Positions 18,501-25,347 of a stretch of 64,000 bases of DNA are shown here, one piece after another (the first letter of the stretch is position 1; each line of letters starts with the position of its first letter). Under the pieces are notes generated by a model that saw only the letters and a list, made by a program, of their open reading frames with translations, made no database searches and was not told the origin of the DNA. The stretch is from positions 2,294,001-2,358,000 of the forward strand of contig NC_022576.1 of assembly GCF_000477435.1 (NCBI RefSeq). Direction: 5' to 3'. The stretch is from Candidatus Symbiobacter mobilis CR (GTDB lineage Bacteria; Pseudomonadota; Gammaproteobacteria; Burkholderiales; Burkholderiaceae_C). Made by a program: the position numbers and the translations under genes.

Positions 18501-20369
18501 ATTTCGTTCCCCCCGGAACATGGCTGCAAATATTTCCTTCGCTTCCTCTATTTTTTCTTGAGGATGCATTCCGAGTATGCCGCGATGATGGAGTTCTTCC
18601 AAGCTGTAGCCGAGTTTTTGGATCGTGGCCTCGTTGGCGTACAGCACTTGGCCATCCGGCGTTCCCACCACGAGCATATCTTGCATGGATTCGAAGAAGG
18701 CGCGGAAATTGGCCTCGCTTGCCTTGAGTTGACCTTCTGCGAGTTTGCGCTCGGTAATATCTGTGGCGATTCCAGTGTAATGAATAATGCGTCCAGATGC
18801 ATTGCGCACGGGAAAAGACTTACCATGAATCCAGCAGATTTTGCCGTCAGGGCGCAAAATCCGATAGTCCATATTGAAAAAATCGGCATCCAGAAATTTT
18901 TCGTATGCTCTGGCAACAGGAGCTTGGTCTTCTTTATAAATTGCTTCCATGAAGGATGCGGGATTTTTGTAGAGGCTTTCACAGCTTCGCCCCCACACTT
19001 TTTCGTATGCAGGGTTGATGTATAGCATTTTGGTATTGTCCGCACTGCGGAGCCAAAATACCTCGCTCATATTGTGGGTTATCAAGCGCAGTTTCTCGTC
19101 CCTGTCTTCCAGTTCTTCCTCTGCTTGCAAGCGATGAATGGAATTGCCGATGATTCCACCAATCACCTTCAGCATAGAAATATCTTCTTCCAACCAGCAA
19201 CACGTTTTCTGCATCAAATCAAAACCAAAAAACCCTACAAGCTTGTTGTCAGCGCCTGCAAGGGGGATGGAAAGATGAGATTGTATGCCTTGTGCGATAA
19301 ATTCTGTTTTTTCAGCATGGGCCTCAGGTGGCAGATCAGTAACGCTAGGGATATGAACAAATGGTTCCGATGTAATGCGCTGTGCCCACCATGGCAGTAA
19401 CTCTACCGGTTGATTTGGGAATGTAATCTTCTGTGGATCAGTATCTGAAGAATACCATTCATGGGTATTTCTCATGATGGTCAGGTCGTCAGAAAACTGG
19501 AATAGATAACTCCGATCCGCTTTGAAGTAGGTGCCAAGCAGATGCAAGGCTGTATGGATGGCATGATCCAAAGCTGTATGGTCTTTGACTGCCGTAAATA
19601 ATACGGATGCCTCGGCTGTCAAACGCTCCAAACGCAGTTGATGTTGAATTTTTTCTTGCGCCAAGATGTGTGCAGTGATGTCCCGTGCGGAGGCATACAT
19701 GAGTGTCCTATTGGGACGGGCATGCCATTCAATGTACCGGTATGTCCTATCCTTGCATTGCAAGCGATTGGTGAAATGCAGAATTTCTTCACCGGATTCC
19801 AGTCTCCCCATCGCATGCAGCGTTGCATCCTTGTCGTCAGGATGCACAAAATCCAGAAATGTATTGCGGTGTAATTCTGCTGTGGAGTAACCAAGGGTAT
19901 GCGTCCAGGCTTCATTGGTTTTGATGAAGTGCCCTTGCAAGTCGGCTATGCACAACAGGTCAAGATTGACAGAAAAAAACTCTTCCAATTCTTCGGATTG
20001 CCGTTTGCTTTCGGTGATATCGATGAAAACTGTTGTGAAGTAACCGTACTCGTGGGAATACGCATGCACTTTGTACCATGACCCTAATGCTTCGGAATAT
20101 TGCTCGAATGTTTCATTGCCATTATTCAAAGCGATATTGCCGTAAAACCGGATCCAGTCAAATGTGGATTTCTCTATTCCAGGAATCGCGTCGCGTACCG
20201 TTTTGTGAAGAATCTTCTGCGCCACCAGCCCGGTCAGTTGCTCAAAGGCTCGATTCACTTCGAGGAAGCGGTAGTCAACTGGATTATTCTGTTCATCCAG
20301 AATGATGGCATGGTGCGCAAACCCAAAGGGGGAAGCAGTGATCAGGTTTTGTAAGAACTCATGCTGCAT
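15537..20369 (-). CDS. hybrid sensor histidine kinase with about seven PAS and two GAF domains
   Basis: A 1610-residue cytoplasmic protein with no membrane segment. In order by eye: PAS 1-120, PAS 125-245, GAF 250-420, PAS 430-545, PAS 550-670, PAS 675-790, PAS 800-920, PAS 930-1045, GAF 1060-1215, HisKA with His1246 in MSHEIRTP, HATPase (DTGIGI and GTGLGL) 1340-1460, and REC 1487-1608 with Asp1538 in LMDIQMP. Several PAS units end with the DITE(R/S)K joint typical of PAC segments. AGGA lies eight bases before the ATG. It should autophosphorylate and pass phosphate to its own receiver, then probably to an Hpt protein, which is not in this window. Ligands are unknown; multiple PAS/GAF units suggest redox, light or small-molecule integration. 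Confidence 0.9.
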   Translation of the reverse strand: MQHEFLQNLITASPFGFAHHAIILDEQNNPVDYRFLEVNRAFEQLTGLVAQKILHKTVRDAIPGIEKSTFDWIRFYGNIALNNGNETFEQYSEALGSWYKVHAYSHEYGYFTTVFIDITESKRQSEELEEFFSVNLDLLCIADLQGHFIKTNEAWTHTLGYSTAELHRNTFLDFVHPDDKDATLHAMGRLESGEEILHFTNRLQCKDRTYRYIEWHARPNRTLMYASARDITAHILAQEKIQHQLRLERLTAEASVLFTAVKDHTALDHAIHTALHLLGTYFKADRSYLFQFSDDLTIMRNTHEWYSSDTDPQKITFPNQPVELLPWWAQRITSEPFVHIPSVTDLPPEAHAEKTEFIAQGIQSHLSIPLAGADNKLVGFFGFDLMQKTCCWLEEDISMLKVIGGIIGNSIHRLQAEEELEDRDEKLRLITHNMSEVFWLRSADNTKMLYINPAYEKVWGRSCESLYKNPASFMEAIYKEDQAPVARAYEKFLDADFFNMDYRILRPDGKICWIHGKSFPVRNASGRIIHYTGIATDITERKLAEGQLKASEANFRAFFESMQDMLVVGTPDGQVLYANEATIQKLGYSLEELHHRGILGMHPQEKIEEAKEIFAAMFRGERNACPLPLQRKEGSLVPVETRVSFGKWNGEDCIFGICKDLSKEQDALQRFERLFRNNPALMALSNMPDRQLIDVNDAYIRTIGYERSELIGKSGDELGLFHDVNQKKAIAELLARQGRIKDFELSVRCKDGSVRHGLFSGEILETQGQKYFLTVMVDITDRRRAEEALKHEKELFSAGPVFTIEWGYSEHWPVRTVSSNVEQILGYSPAEMVSVEFRYVDLIYPEDCERIAREVAQHIENHLDTFEQSYRLKTKGGEYRWFYDFTMLVRNEQGILHSIRGYLYDQSIQKTAELQLAEERTRLAGIIEGTHVGTWEWNVQTGETIFNERWAEIIGYTLEEISPVSIGTWMKFSHPDDLRQSCEMLEKHFHGELDYYEFESRMLHKNGEWVWVLDRGQVATRTADGKPMWMLGTHMDITERKRAETLILSQSALQQTLMDISNAFINVPLEQTESAINESLARLGRFANTDRTYVFSYDFAAQICKNTHEWCREGIAPQIGELQAVPLDAIPDWVAHHRNGEVMYIPEVAALAPDSGLRKILESQGIQSVMALPLMDGCQCIGFIGFDAVQNLHQFSEKEQALLQLFALMLVNLFHRIKIHDELIKAVASAQAANRAKSEFLATMSHEIRTPLNGMLGIAQLLLKPDIQPEQYTRYTRTILDSGNTLLILLNDILDLSKVEAGELKIAAKPFVVDSILDNTQSIFQDLADSKGILLKCIKTGNPQIFVGDAYRLRQMLSNLVSNAIKFTEKGNICIEAKIVAIHGMEATLEFSVTDTGIGIAPDSLHLLFKPFSQIDSSTTRRFTGTGLGLSIVRRLAEMMQGSAFVSSKVGEGSRFWFQVSVGLGSEDTALPTTTKPHHTEQPIVLAGHVLVVEDNIVNCLVIEDMLDRLGLQRTTTHDGQEAMNSIMQNHFDLVLMDIQMPVMSGYEATVHLRQWEQSTGRERMPVIALTANVFDEDREQCMTVGMDDFLTKPVSLEILAAKLRQWLGS

Positions 20370-20520
20370 AATGATTGTCCTATTTGCTTCCCCTTGGTAT
20401 GTGGAAACCCTGCTCGATGCGTGATCAGCGTAGCGCCAATGATCCCAAAAAAACCATGCGCTTTCGGGTTCGGCTCACGGTGATGCGTAGCACCCCAAGG
20501 CCCTGCGTTGGTTACGTGTT

Positions 20521-20544
20521 ATAGGAGCGATGGAAGTCGCGATG
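20521..20544 (+). repeat. REP-like palindrome
   Basis: ATAGGAGCGATGGAAGTCGCGATG, a member of the same short family as 6407-6430. It lies between the hybrid kinase and gcvT in a 217-base spacer that holds no gene. Confidence 0.65.
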
Positions 20545-20586
20545 GTTGCCATGCACCATTCCATATCGCCCTACCGGGTACCCAGA

Positions 20587-21852
20587 TCAGCAGCGGCGCA
20601 CGTACCGATGGGGGACGAAAGGCAGTTTGCAGACTTCCATTGCAACGGGCTTGCCTCGCACCATGGCGTGTAGGCGCGTCCCCACAGCGGCGAGGGCATG
20701 GGGCACGTAGCCCATGGCGATGGGCTGGCCTAGCGTGGGGGAAAACAGCCCGCTGCACACGTGGCCTATTTGCTGGGTACTGGGTTGGCCACGTTGTTGC
20801 AAAAAGTGATCCTCTCCCTTGTGGCCCACTGGAGGCTCCATCTGATACGCAACCGTGTTCCCAGTCGATGGCTGCCCAGCCACTCCATCTGGCTGATACA
20901 GCGGGGCTGGTTCCCGCACCGGGGTGCGTTCCATCGCAATAAGCCCGATCCGCTGGCGTATCGTGGTGGTGGCAGTGGCAGTGGCAGTGGCAGTGCGGCG
21001 TTCCTCGATGGCTTCCGCTCCGGGAAAGCCCCCGGCGCGCGCGCCGCCTGGGCGACGAACCGGGGAGATGGCCCAGTACAGGTTGGCTTCGACGGGTGTC
21101 GTCGTCGCGTCGATATCGTTGCCGTGCAGCACTAGCCCTGCTTCCAGCCGCAGCGAATTGCGCGCACCCAACCCCACGGGCCGCACTGAAGGATCCTCTA
21201 GCAGCGCTTGTGCCAGCGCAGTAGCGTCGTCGGCGGGGACGGACAGCTCGAATCCATCCTCGCCGGTATAGCCGCTTCGTGTCAGAAACACTTTCATCGT
21301 TCGCCCCGCAGCGTGGATGGTGCAGCACCCGCCGGTCAGAAACACCAGTTTCTCGACCCCCGGGGCCAGCTTGGATAGCACCCCCACGGCTTGCGGCCCT
21401 TGCAGCGCCAGCAGGGCGTGGTCGGGCAAGGGGCACAGCGCGCAGTCGTTGCCGATAAGGTGTTGGAGACGCGCAAGATCGTCGTGCTTGTGCGCGGCGT
21501 TGACGATCAGCAGAAAGTCGTACGTACGGCGGATGAGCATCAGGTCGTCGAGGATTCCGCCTTGTTCGTTCAGCAGCAGGCTGTAGCGTTGTTGCCCTAT
21601 CCGAAGGTCGAGGGCATCGCAGGGGAGGGCGCGCTCCAGCGCCGCAGCAGCGTGCGGCCCGGTAACCCGAATCTGCCCCATGTGTGAGACATCGAACCAC
21701 CCCGCAGCGTTGCGGGTGTGCAGGTGTTCCTGCAACAACCCTTGCGGATACTGCACGGGCATCTCGTACCCGGCGAAGGGAACCATCCGTGCGCCCAGGG
21801 ATTGGTGCAGGTCGTACAGGGGGGTGCGTAGTAGCGATGGGGAGGTATGCAT
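20587..21852 (-). CDS. gcvT: aminomethyltransferase (glycine cleavage T protein)
   Basis: The 421-residue product starts MHTSPSLLRTPLYDLH. It transfers the aminomethyl group's methylene to tetrahydrofolate in the glycine cleavage system. GcvT hallmarks are FAGYEMPVQY near 24, WFDVSHMGQ near 51, the folate-site SGYTGEDGFE near 195 and GLGARNSLRLEAG near 227. The protein is about 50 residues longer than usual. The excess is a Thr/Ala run (TATATATATTT near 290) encoded by a (GGCAGT)4 tract, and a Gln/Pro/Gly-rich loop near 315-350. gcvH and gcvP are not next to it. It lies 22 bases after three pseudopilin genes on the same strand and may be cotranscribed with them. Confidence 0.93.
   Translation of the reverse strand: MHTSPSLLRTPLYDLHQSLGARMVPFAGYEMPVQYPQGLLQEHLHTRNAAGWFDVSHMGQIRVTGPHAAAALERALPCDALDLRIGQQRYSLLLNEQGGILDDLMLIRRTYDFLLIVNAAHKHDDLARLQHLIGNDCALCPLPDHALLALQGPQAVGVLSKLAPGVEKLVFLTGGCCTIHAAGRTMKVFLTRSGYTGEDGFELSVPADDATALAQALLEDPSVRPVGLGARNSLRLEAGLVLHGNDIDATTTPVEANLYWAISPVRRPGGARAGGFPGAEAIEERRTATATATATTTIRQRIGLIAMERTPVREPAPLYQPDGVAGQPSTGNTVAYQMEPPVGHKGEDHFLQQRGQPSTQQIGHVCSGLFSPTLGQPIAMGYVPHALAAVGTRLHAMVRGKPVAMEVCKLPFVPHRYVRRC
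20971..20994 (+). repeat. (GGCAGT)4 microsatellite inside gcvT
   Basis: Four perfect hexamers on the plus strand encode the alternating Thr-Ala run of GcvT on the minus strand. Unit length is a multiple of three, so copy-number change lengthens the loop without shifting frame. Confidence 0.95.
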
Positions 21853-21874
21853 GGGGGCTTGGTAGTGGTTAGGG

Positions 21875-22447
21875 CTACGGTGGCGCGGCGATGGAGGAAG
21901 AAGAATCCGGCATACCGGGCCGGTACACGAAGTGCCAGTCGCGGTACGTGAGCGGGGGGGCGTCGTCACTGCGCGGCATGCGTGCGGTGATGGCGATGTC
22001 GGCATCCTCGGGGTCGAACCCGGCGGTTTTGCGGGGGGGGCGCTCGCTCAGGCTGTAGATGCCCATGATTCCGCCTTCTGGGGCGGGGATCGTCCCCCAC
22101 TCGGCCACGCCGCGCAGGGGGTCCACATAGATGCGCCGCAGGTGCCTGCGTACGGTGGGAAAGCGGCGGTCGAGGAGCAGGTCTTCAAGCGTCGCGGGGT
22201 ACCCGCCGGAGCCACTGGCCACATAACTGCGCAGGGCAGCGCGGAACTGGTGGCCGATGAACAGCAAATCGGCCTCCTGTTGCGCGCGCTCGCTCGCAGC
22301 CATCATCCGCGCTGCACCGACCGAGGCCAGCCCAAAAAACGCGACGGCCAGCAACAGGCCGACATACCCAAAGCCACGTTGGCCACTGCCTTGTTGGGCG
22401 CCCCAGCCCTGCCGAGCACAACGCGCCCAGCTTTTACCAATTGGCAT
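21875..22447 (-). CDS. type II secretion/type IV pilus pseudopilin-like protein
   Basis: A 190-residue product from the ATG at 22447, which overlaps the preceding pseudopilin gene by 14 bases. A basic leader ends at RGFGYVGLLLAV, followed by one hydrophobic helix. The processing context resembles a prepilin, but the usual Glu at position +5 is replaced by Gly. This is a known trait of a Burkholderiales pseudopilin-like family with a QFRRAIESY-type helix (here QFRAALRSY) and a LEDLLLDRRFPTVRRHLRRIYVDP core. The domain ends YRDWHFVY. No assembly ATPase or secretin gene is nearby, so the machine must be encoded elsewhere. Confidence 0.7.
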   Translation of the reverse strand: MPIGKSWARCARQGWGAQQGSGQRGFGYVGLLLAVAFFGLASVGAARMMAASERAQQEADLLFIGHQFRAALRSYVASGSGGYPATLEDLLLDRRFPTVRRHLRRIYVDPLRGVAEWGTIPAPEGGIMGIYSLSERPPRKTAGFDPEDADIAITARMPRSDDAPPLTYRDWHFVYRPGMPDSSSSIAAPP

Positions 22448-22805
22448 ACGGTTCGCCCAAGCGGGACAGCCCCACAGCGCCGCTATGCACGTCATAGACG
22501 CTGGCAGCTTCTGCATCGTCAGCAGGGGGCACGGTCTGCCAGGTCTGGTCGCTTTCGGTGAGGGGGTCGACGGGTACCGAACGCAGGTAGTTTTTGTCTA
22601 CGAGGTCGGTCAGCGCTTGCGGGTATTTGCCGTGGTCGGCGTGGTACTGGTCGATGGCCTCGCGCAGGGTCGAGAGGTTGGCTTTGAGCGCAGACTCGCG
22701 TGCGTCGTCCACGCCACGCAGATACCGGGGCGCGGCGATCGATAGCAGCGTGGCGATGATCACCATCACCACCAGCAGCTCAATCAGGGTGAACCCGCGT
22801 GCCAT
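22434..22805 (-). CDS. GspG-like pseudopilin
   Basis: A 123-residue prepilin-like protein. It begins MARGFTLIELLVVMVII: a very short leader, then the canonical G/F cleavage site with Glu at +5 and a hydrophobic helix. The globular part has the major-pseudopilin pattern LREAIDQYHADHGKYP, LTDLV and a final YDVHSG...YANW. The start at 22805 is chosen because it leaves only three residues before the cleavage glycine, as in many GspG proteins. Fibre assembly in type II secretion or a related minor-pilin complex is the expected role. It lies 13 bases after the upstream pseudopilin gene and overlaps the following one. Confidence 0.85.
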   Translation of the reverse strand: MARGFTLIELLVVMVIIATLLSIAAPRYLRGVDDARESALKANLSTLREAIDQYHADHGKYPQALTDLVDKNYLRSVPVDPLTESDQTWQTVPPADDAEAASVYDVHSGAVGLSRLGEPYANW

Positions 22806-22818
22806 GGCGCCCCAGCGG

Positions 22819-23301
22819 CTACCAGTCACGGTACGGCACGCCATTGCTGCCCACGCCGGGATGCAGCGAATAGACGTCGTACACGTCGTCGCCGGGCTGG
22901 GGGTCGTCGGGGGGGGATGCATAGCTGCGCAGGCCCCACATGTCTTCCATGGGGGTGTCCGGGTCGGCAAAGGGGTCACGCGGCAGGCGCCGCAAAAAGT
23001 AGAGCTTGCGTTCCTCGGGGCTTTTGGCGCCGGGAACGCCATCGGTCAGCGCGGCCAAATCGGGGGGGTAGCCGGTGGCATCGACACGGCGGGCGATGCG
23101 GCCATCGTCATAGGCTTTGCGGTAGGTATCAATGGCCGAGCGGATATCGCGCAGCGCCTGGCGCAATGCGCGTTCCTTGACGCGATGCTCCCCCCACTGC
23201 ACGAAAGGCATCGCAGCACTGGCCAGCACGCCGACGATCACGACGACAACGAGCATTTCCACCAGGGTGAAGCCGGTGCGTCGGTGGGGAAGGCATCGCA
23301 T
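22819..23301 (-). CDS. GspG-like pseudopilin
   Basis: A 160-residue prepilin-like protein with leader MRCLPHRRTG followed by FTLVEMLVVVVIVG (Glu at +5) and one long helix. The C-terminal domain carries LPRDPFADPDTPMEDMWGLRSYAS and a YDVYSLHPG...YRDW end, the pattern of GspG-type calcium-site pseudopilins. An ATG at 23325 would give an 18-residue leader and cannot be ruled out; neither start has a good Shine-Dalgarno. It is the first gene of the run pseudopilin, pseudopilin, pseudopilin-like, gcvT. Secretion-fibre function is inferred from the family. Confidence 0.85.
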   Translation of the reverse strand: MRCLPHRRTGFTLVEMLVVVVIVGVLASAAMPFVQWGEHRVKERALRQALRDIRSAIDTYRKAYDDGRIARRVDATGYPPDLAALTDGVPGAKSPEERKLYFLRRLPRDPFADPDTPMEDMWGLRSYASPPDDPQPGDDVYDVYSLHPGVGSNGVPYRDW

Positions 23302-23559
23302 GGGTGGAAGGGGCGGGTGCCGCATGACTCGTAGTCCAGGGAACGCCAAGGGAATGCAGTTTGTCAGGATGGGGGTGGGGGAGGGGGCCGGTGCCATGCA
23401 TGGGGGGCCTACGCACCGTCTGCACGCAAACAGCACCGAAGGTGCGCCTCATGGACTATCTAGGTTCAAGATACTACAAGGTTCTTAGTAGGATGCATGT
23501 CCCCGCAGTGCATTGGGGGCAATAGGGAGACTGGTATGGAAATCAAAGGAGTGTGAACG

Positions 23560-23916
23560 ATGCCCAATCTACGGAAAACCTTGGCCCTGGCCGCGCTATG
23601 CGGGGTGTTTTGCACTGTGTCGATCGCTGTGGCGCGGGAGGCCGCTGCAATCTCCCCGGCGGCGTCTGCTGCTACCGCTGCATCGGCCACTGCTGCCATT
23701 TCGGCCACATCCGCTACATCCGCCGTAGCGGCTAGTTCCTCTGCATCCGCTCCAGCCGCCCCCCACGCCGCAGACCCTTTTGCCCCCCCGCCCGTCCCCC
23801 ACTTTCTGCTCGTCCCCAGCTCCGCGCCGTTGAGTATGGAAGAAATGCTCCGCCAGGTTCGGGAAGCCGAAGAGCGAGCGGGAATTCGTCGGGCGCCTGC
23901 GTCGGCGGCGCAGTAG
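23560..23916 (+). CDS. small exported Ala/Ser-rich protein of unknown function
   Basis: 118 residues from an ATG with AAAGGAG eight bases upstream, one of the best ribosome sites in the window. A signal peptide is plain: basic start, hydrophobic core, cleavage near AVA at about 24. The next 45 residues are a low-complexity Ala/Ser/Thr segment and a Pro patch (PFAPPPVPH). A charged C-terminus (MEEMLRQVREAEERAGIRR) should form a short amphipathic helix. It is divergent from the pseudopilin genes and 18 bases before pyrF, so it may share the pyrF transcript. No family was recognised. Confidence 0.6.
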   Translation: MPNLRKTLALAALCGVFCTVSIAVAREAAAISPAASAATAASATAAISATSATSAVAASSSASAPAAPHAADPFAPPPVPHFLLVPSSAPLSMEEMLRQVREAEERAGIRRAPASAAQ

Positions 23917-23934
23917 AACGGGGTGGGAGCGATC

Positions 23935-24810
23935 ATGACCTTTCTCGAACGACTGCAACGCGCCCAGCGCGACCATGATTCCCTGCTGTGCGTGGGGCTG
24001 GATCCAGACCCGGAGCGCTTTCCGCATCGGTGGCGTGGGGATGTCCAGCAGATCTTTGCGTTCTGCGCGGCCATCGTCGATGCCACCGCAGACCTGGTGC
24101 TGGCCTTCAAGCCGCAGATTGCGTATTTCTCGGCCTACCGCGCAGAGCAGCAATTGGAGCGATTGATTGCCCATATTCGCGACGTTGCGCCAGACATTCC
24201 AGTCATCCTTGATGCCAAGCGGGGGGATATCGGCAGCACTGCGGAGCGTTATGCCGTCGAGGCTTTTGAACGCTATGGCGCCGATGCGGTGACGTTGTCG
24301 CCATTTATGGGTTTCGATTCGGTGGAACCCTATCTCCGTCGGCACGACAAGGGAGCCTTTTTGCTGTGCCGCACCTCCAACCCGGGGGGGGAGGACTTTC
24401 AAACGCAGCGGCTTGCTGGGGTGGCGGGGGAACCCACGCTGTACGAGCGCATCGCCCAGTTGGCGCAAGGCGCGTGGAACCGCAACGGGCAGCTTGGGCT
24501 GGTCGTCGGCGCAACCTACCCGGCGGAAATCGCAAGGGTGCGTGCATTGGCCCCCACGCTGCCGTTGCTGATCCCCGGTATCGGCGCGCAGGGGGGCGAC
24601 GTGCGCGCCACAGTGCTGGCGGGGTGGCGGGGAGCGAAGGATGGTTCGGCCGGATCCGCCGGATCCGTGAAACCCGCGCCAATCATCGTGAACTCGTCCC
24701 GCGCCATCCTCTACGCCAGCGCGGAAGAGGACTTTGCCGCAGCAGCCCGGCGGGAGGCCACCCATACCCGTGACCAATTGCGCGCCGCGTGCCGACAAGC
24801 CGAGGAATAG
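23935..24810 (+). CDS. pyrF: orotidine 5'-phosphate decarboxylase, type 2
   Basis: The 291-residue enzyme makes UMP from OMP in pyrimidine synthesis. The signature DAKRGDIGSTAERYA near residue 90 holds the catalytic Asp-Lys-Asp set, and the long form is typical of the PyrF2 class. LCVGLDPDPERFP near 17 and LIPGIGAQGG near 215 complete the phosphate-binding barrel. The ATG at 23935 has GGGAG five bases upstream; a GTG at 23923 is less likely. A GSAGSAGS loop near residue 240 is encoded by three imperfect 9-base repeats at 24643-24669, one of several such insertions in this window. pyrC, another step of the pathway, lies at 32681. Confidence 0.93.
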   Translation: MTFLERLQRAQRDHDSLLCVGLDPDPERFPHRWRGDVQQIFAFCAAIVDATADLVLAFKPQIAYFSAYRAEQQLERLIAHIRDVAPDIPVILDAKRGDIGSTAERYAVEAFERYGADAVTLSPFMGFDSVEPYLRRHDKGAFLLCRTSNPGGEDFQTQRLAGVAGEPTLYERIAQLAQGAWNRNGQLGLVVGATYPAEIARVRALAPTLPLLIPGIGAQGGDVRATVLAGWRGAKDGSAGSAGSVKPAPIIVNSSRAILYASAEEDFAAAARREATHTRDQLRAACRQAEE

Positions 24811-24813
24811 GCA

Positions 24814-24837
24814 GGGGGAGCGACGGCAGTCGCGATG
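24814..24837 (+). repeat. REP-like palindrome
   Basis: GGGGGAGCGACGGCAGTCGCGATG, a member of the same family as 6407-6430. It lies between the pyrF stop and the convergent CZB gene, where it could also act as a bidirectional hairpin. Confidence 0.65.
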
Positions 24838-24875
24838 CAGCTTTGCTGGAAGAAAGAAGAAACGCGGCCTTTGTG

Positions 24876-25253
24876 CTACATGCTGCGCAGCAGCACGACC
24901 AGCTTGCCGGATAGGTTGGACAGCTCCGACCCCAAAGCAATGGCCCGGCAAGCCGTGCTGTTATCGCCGCGCAGCGCGATGTCGAGCGCGGCGGATGCAC
25001 GCAAGTGGAATTCGTGGTGTACGCGCTCAATGGCTGCCATGACGGCGGGGTCAGGACAGTAGGAGCGAAAGCTCTCCTGCAACCAGTGCCCCAGGTCGCA
25101 TGTTTCGGTCACTGCGACTTCGGCAGGCGTGAACTCGCTGGTCCCACTGGTAATCGTTTGTTTGATGCGATCAAACCAGGCAAAGTGCGACTCGATGGCT
25201 GCTTGCACTCGCTGTGCTTTGTCGATGGGATGGGTAAAGTCGTTGGCGGACAT
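24876..25253 (-). CDS. stand-alone chemoreceptor zinc-binding (CZB) domain protein
   Basis: A 125-residue soluble protein that is almost exactly one CZB domain. The zinc ligands follow the family pattern: His near 23 (ESHFAW), Cys in CDLGHWLQE near 53, and His residues in RVHHEFHLRA near 78. CZB domains are usually fused to chemoreceptors or diguanylate cyclases and sense zinc or hypochlorous acid. Here the domain is alone, so it may act in trans on a receptor such as the MCP at 62028. That link is inference. The ATG at 25253 is chosen because upstream in-frame sequence is non-domain and basic. Confidence 0.8.
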   Translation of the reverse strand: MSANDFTHPIDKAQRVQAAIESHFAWFDRIKQTITSGTSEFTPAEVAVTETCDLGHWLQESFRSYCPDPAVMAAIERVHHEFHLRASAALDIALRGDNSTACRAIALGSELSNLSGKLVVLLRSM

Positions 25254-25347
25254 GACGAGAAAGCGATAGGAAAGCAAAGCGATAGGAAAGCAATTACGCA
25301 CGTGGGGAATTCCTGTACAGATTAGCCCCAAGAACGCTCGGGGCCTG

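Noticed and set aside
20971..20994. (GGCAGT)4 as a phase-variation switch of gcvT
   Set aside because: The unit is six bases, so slippage keeps the frame; it can change loop length but not switch the gene off.
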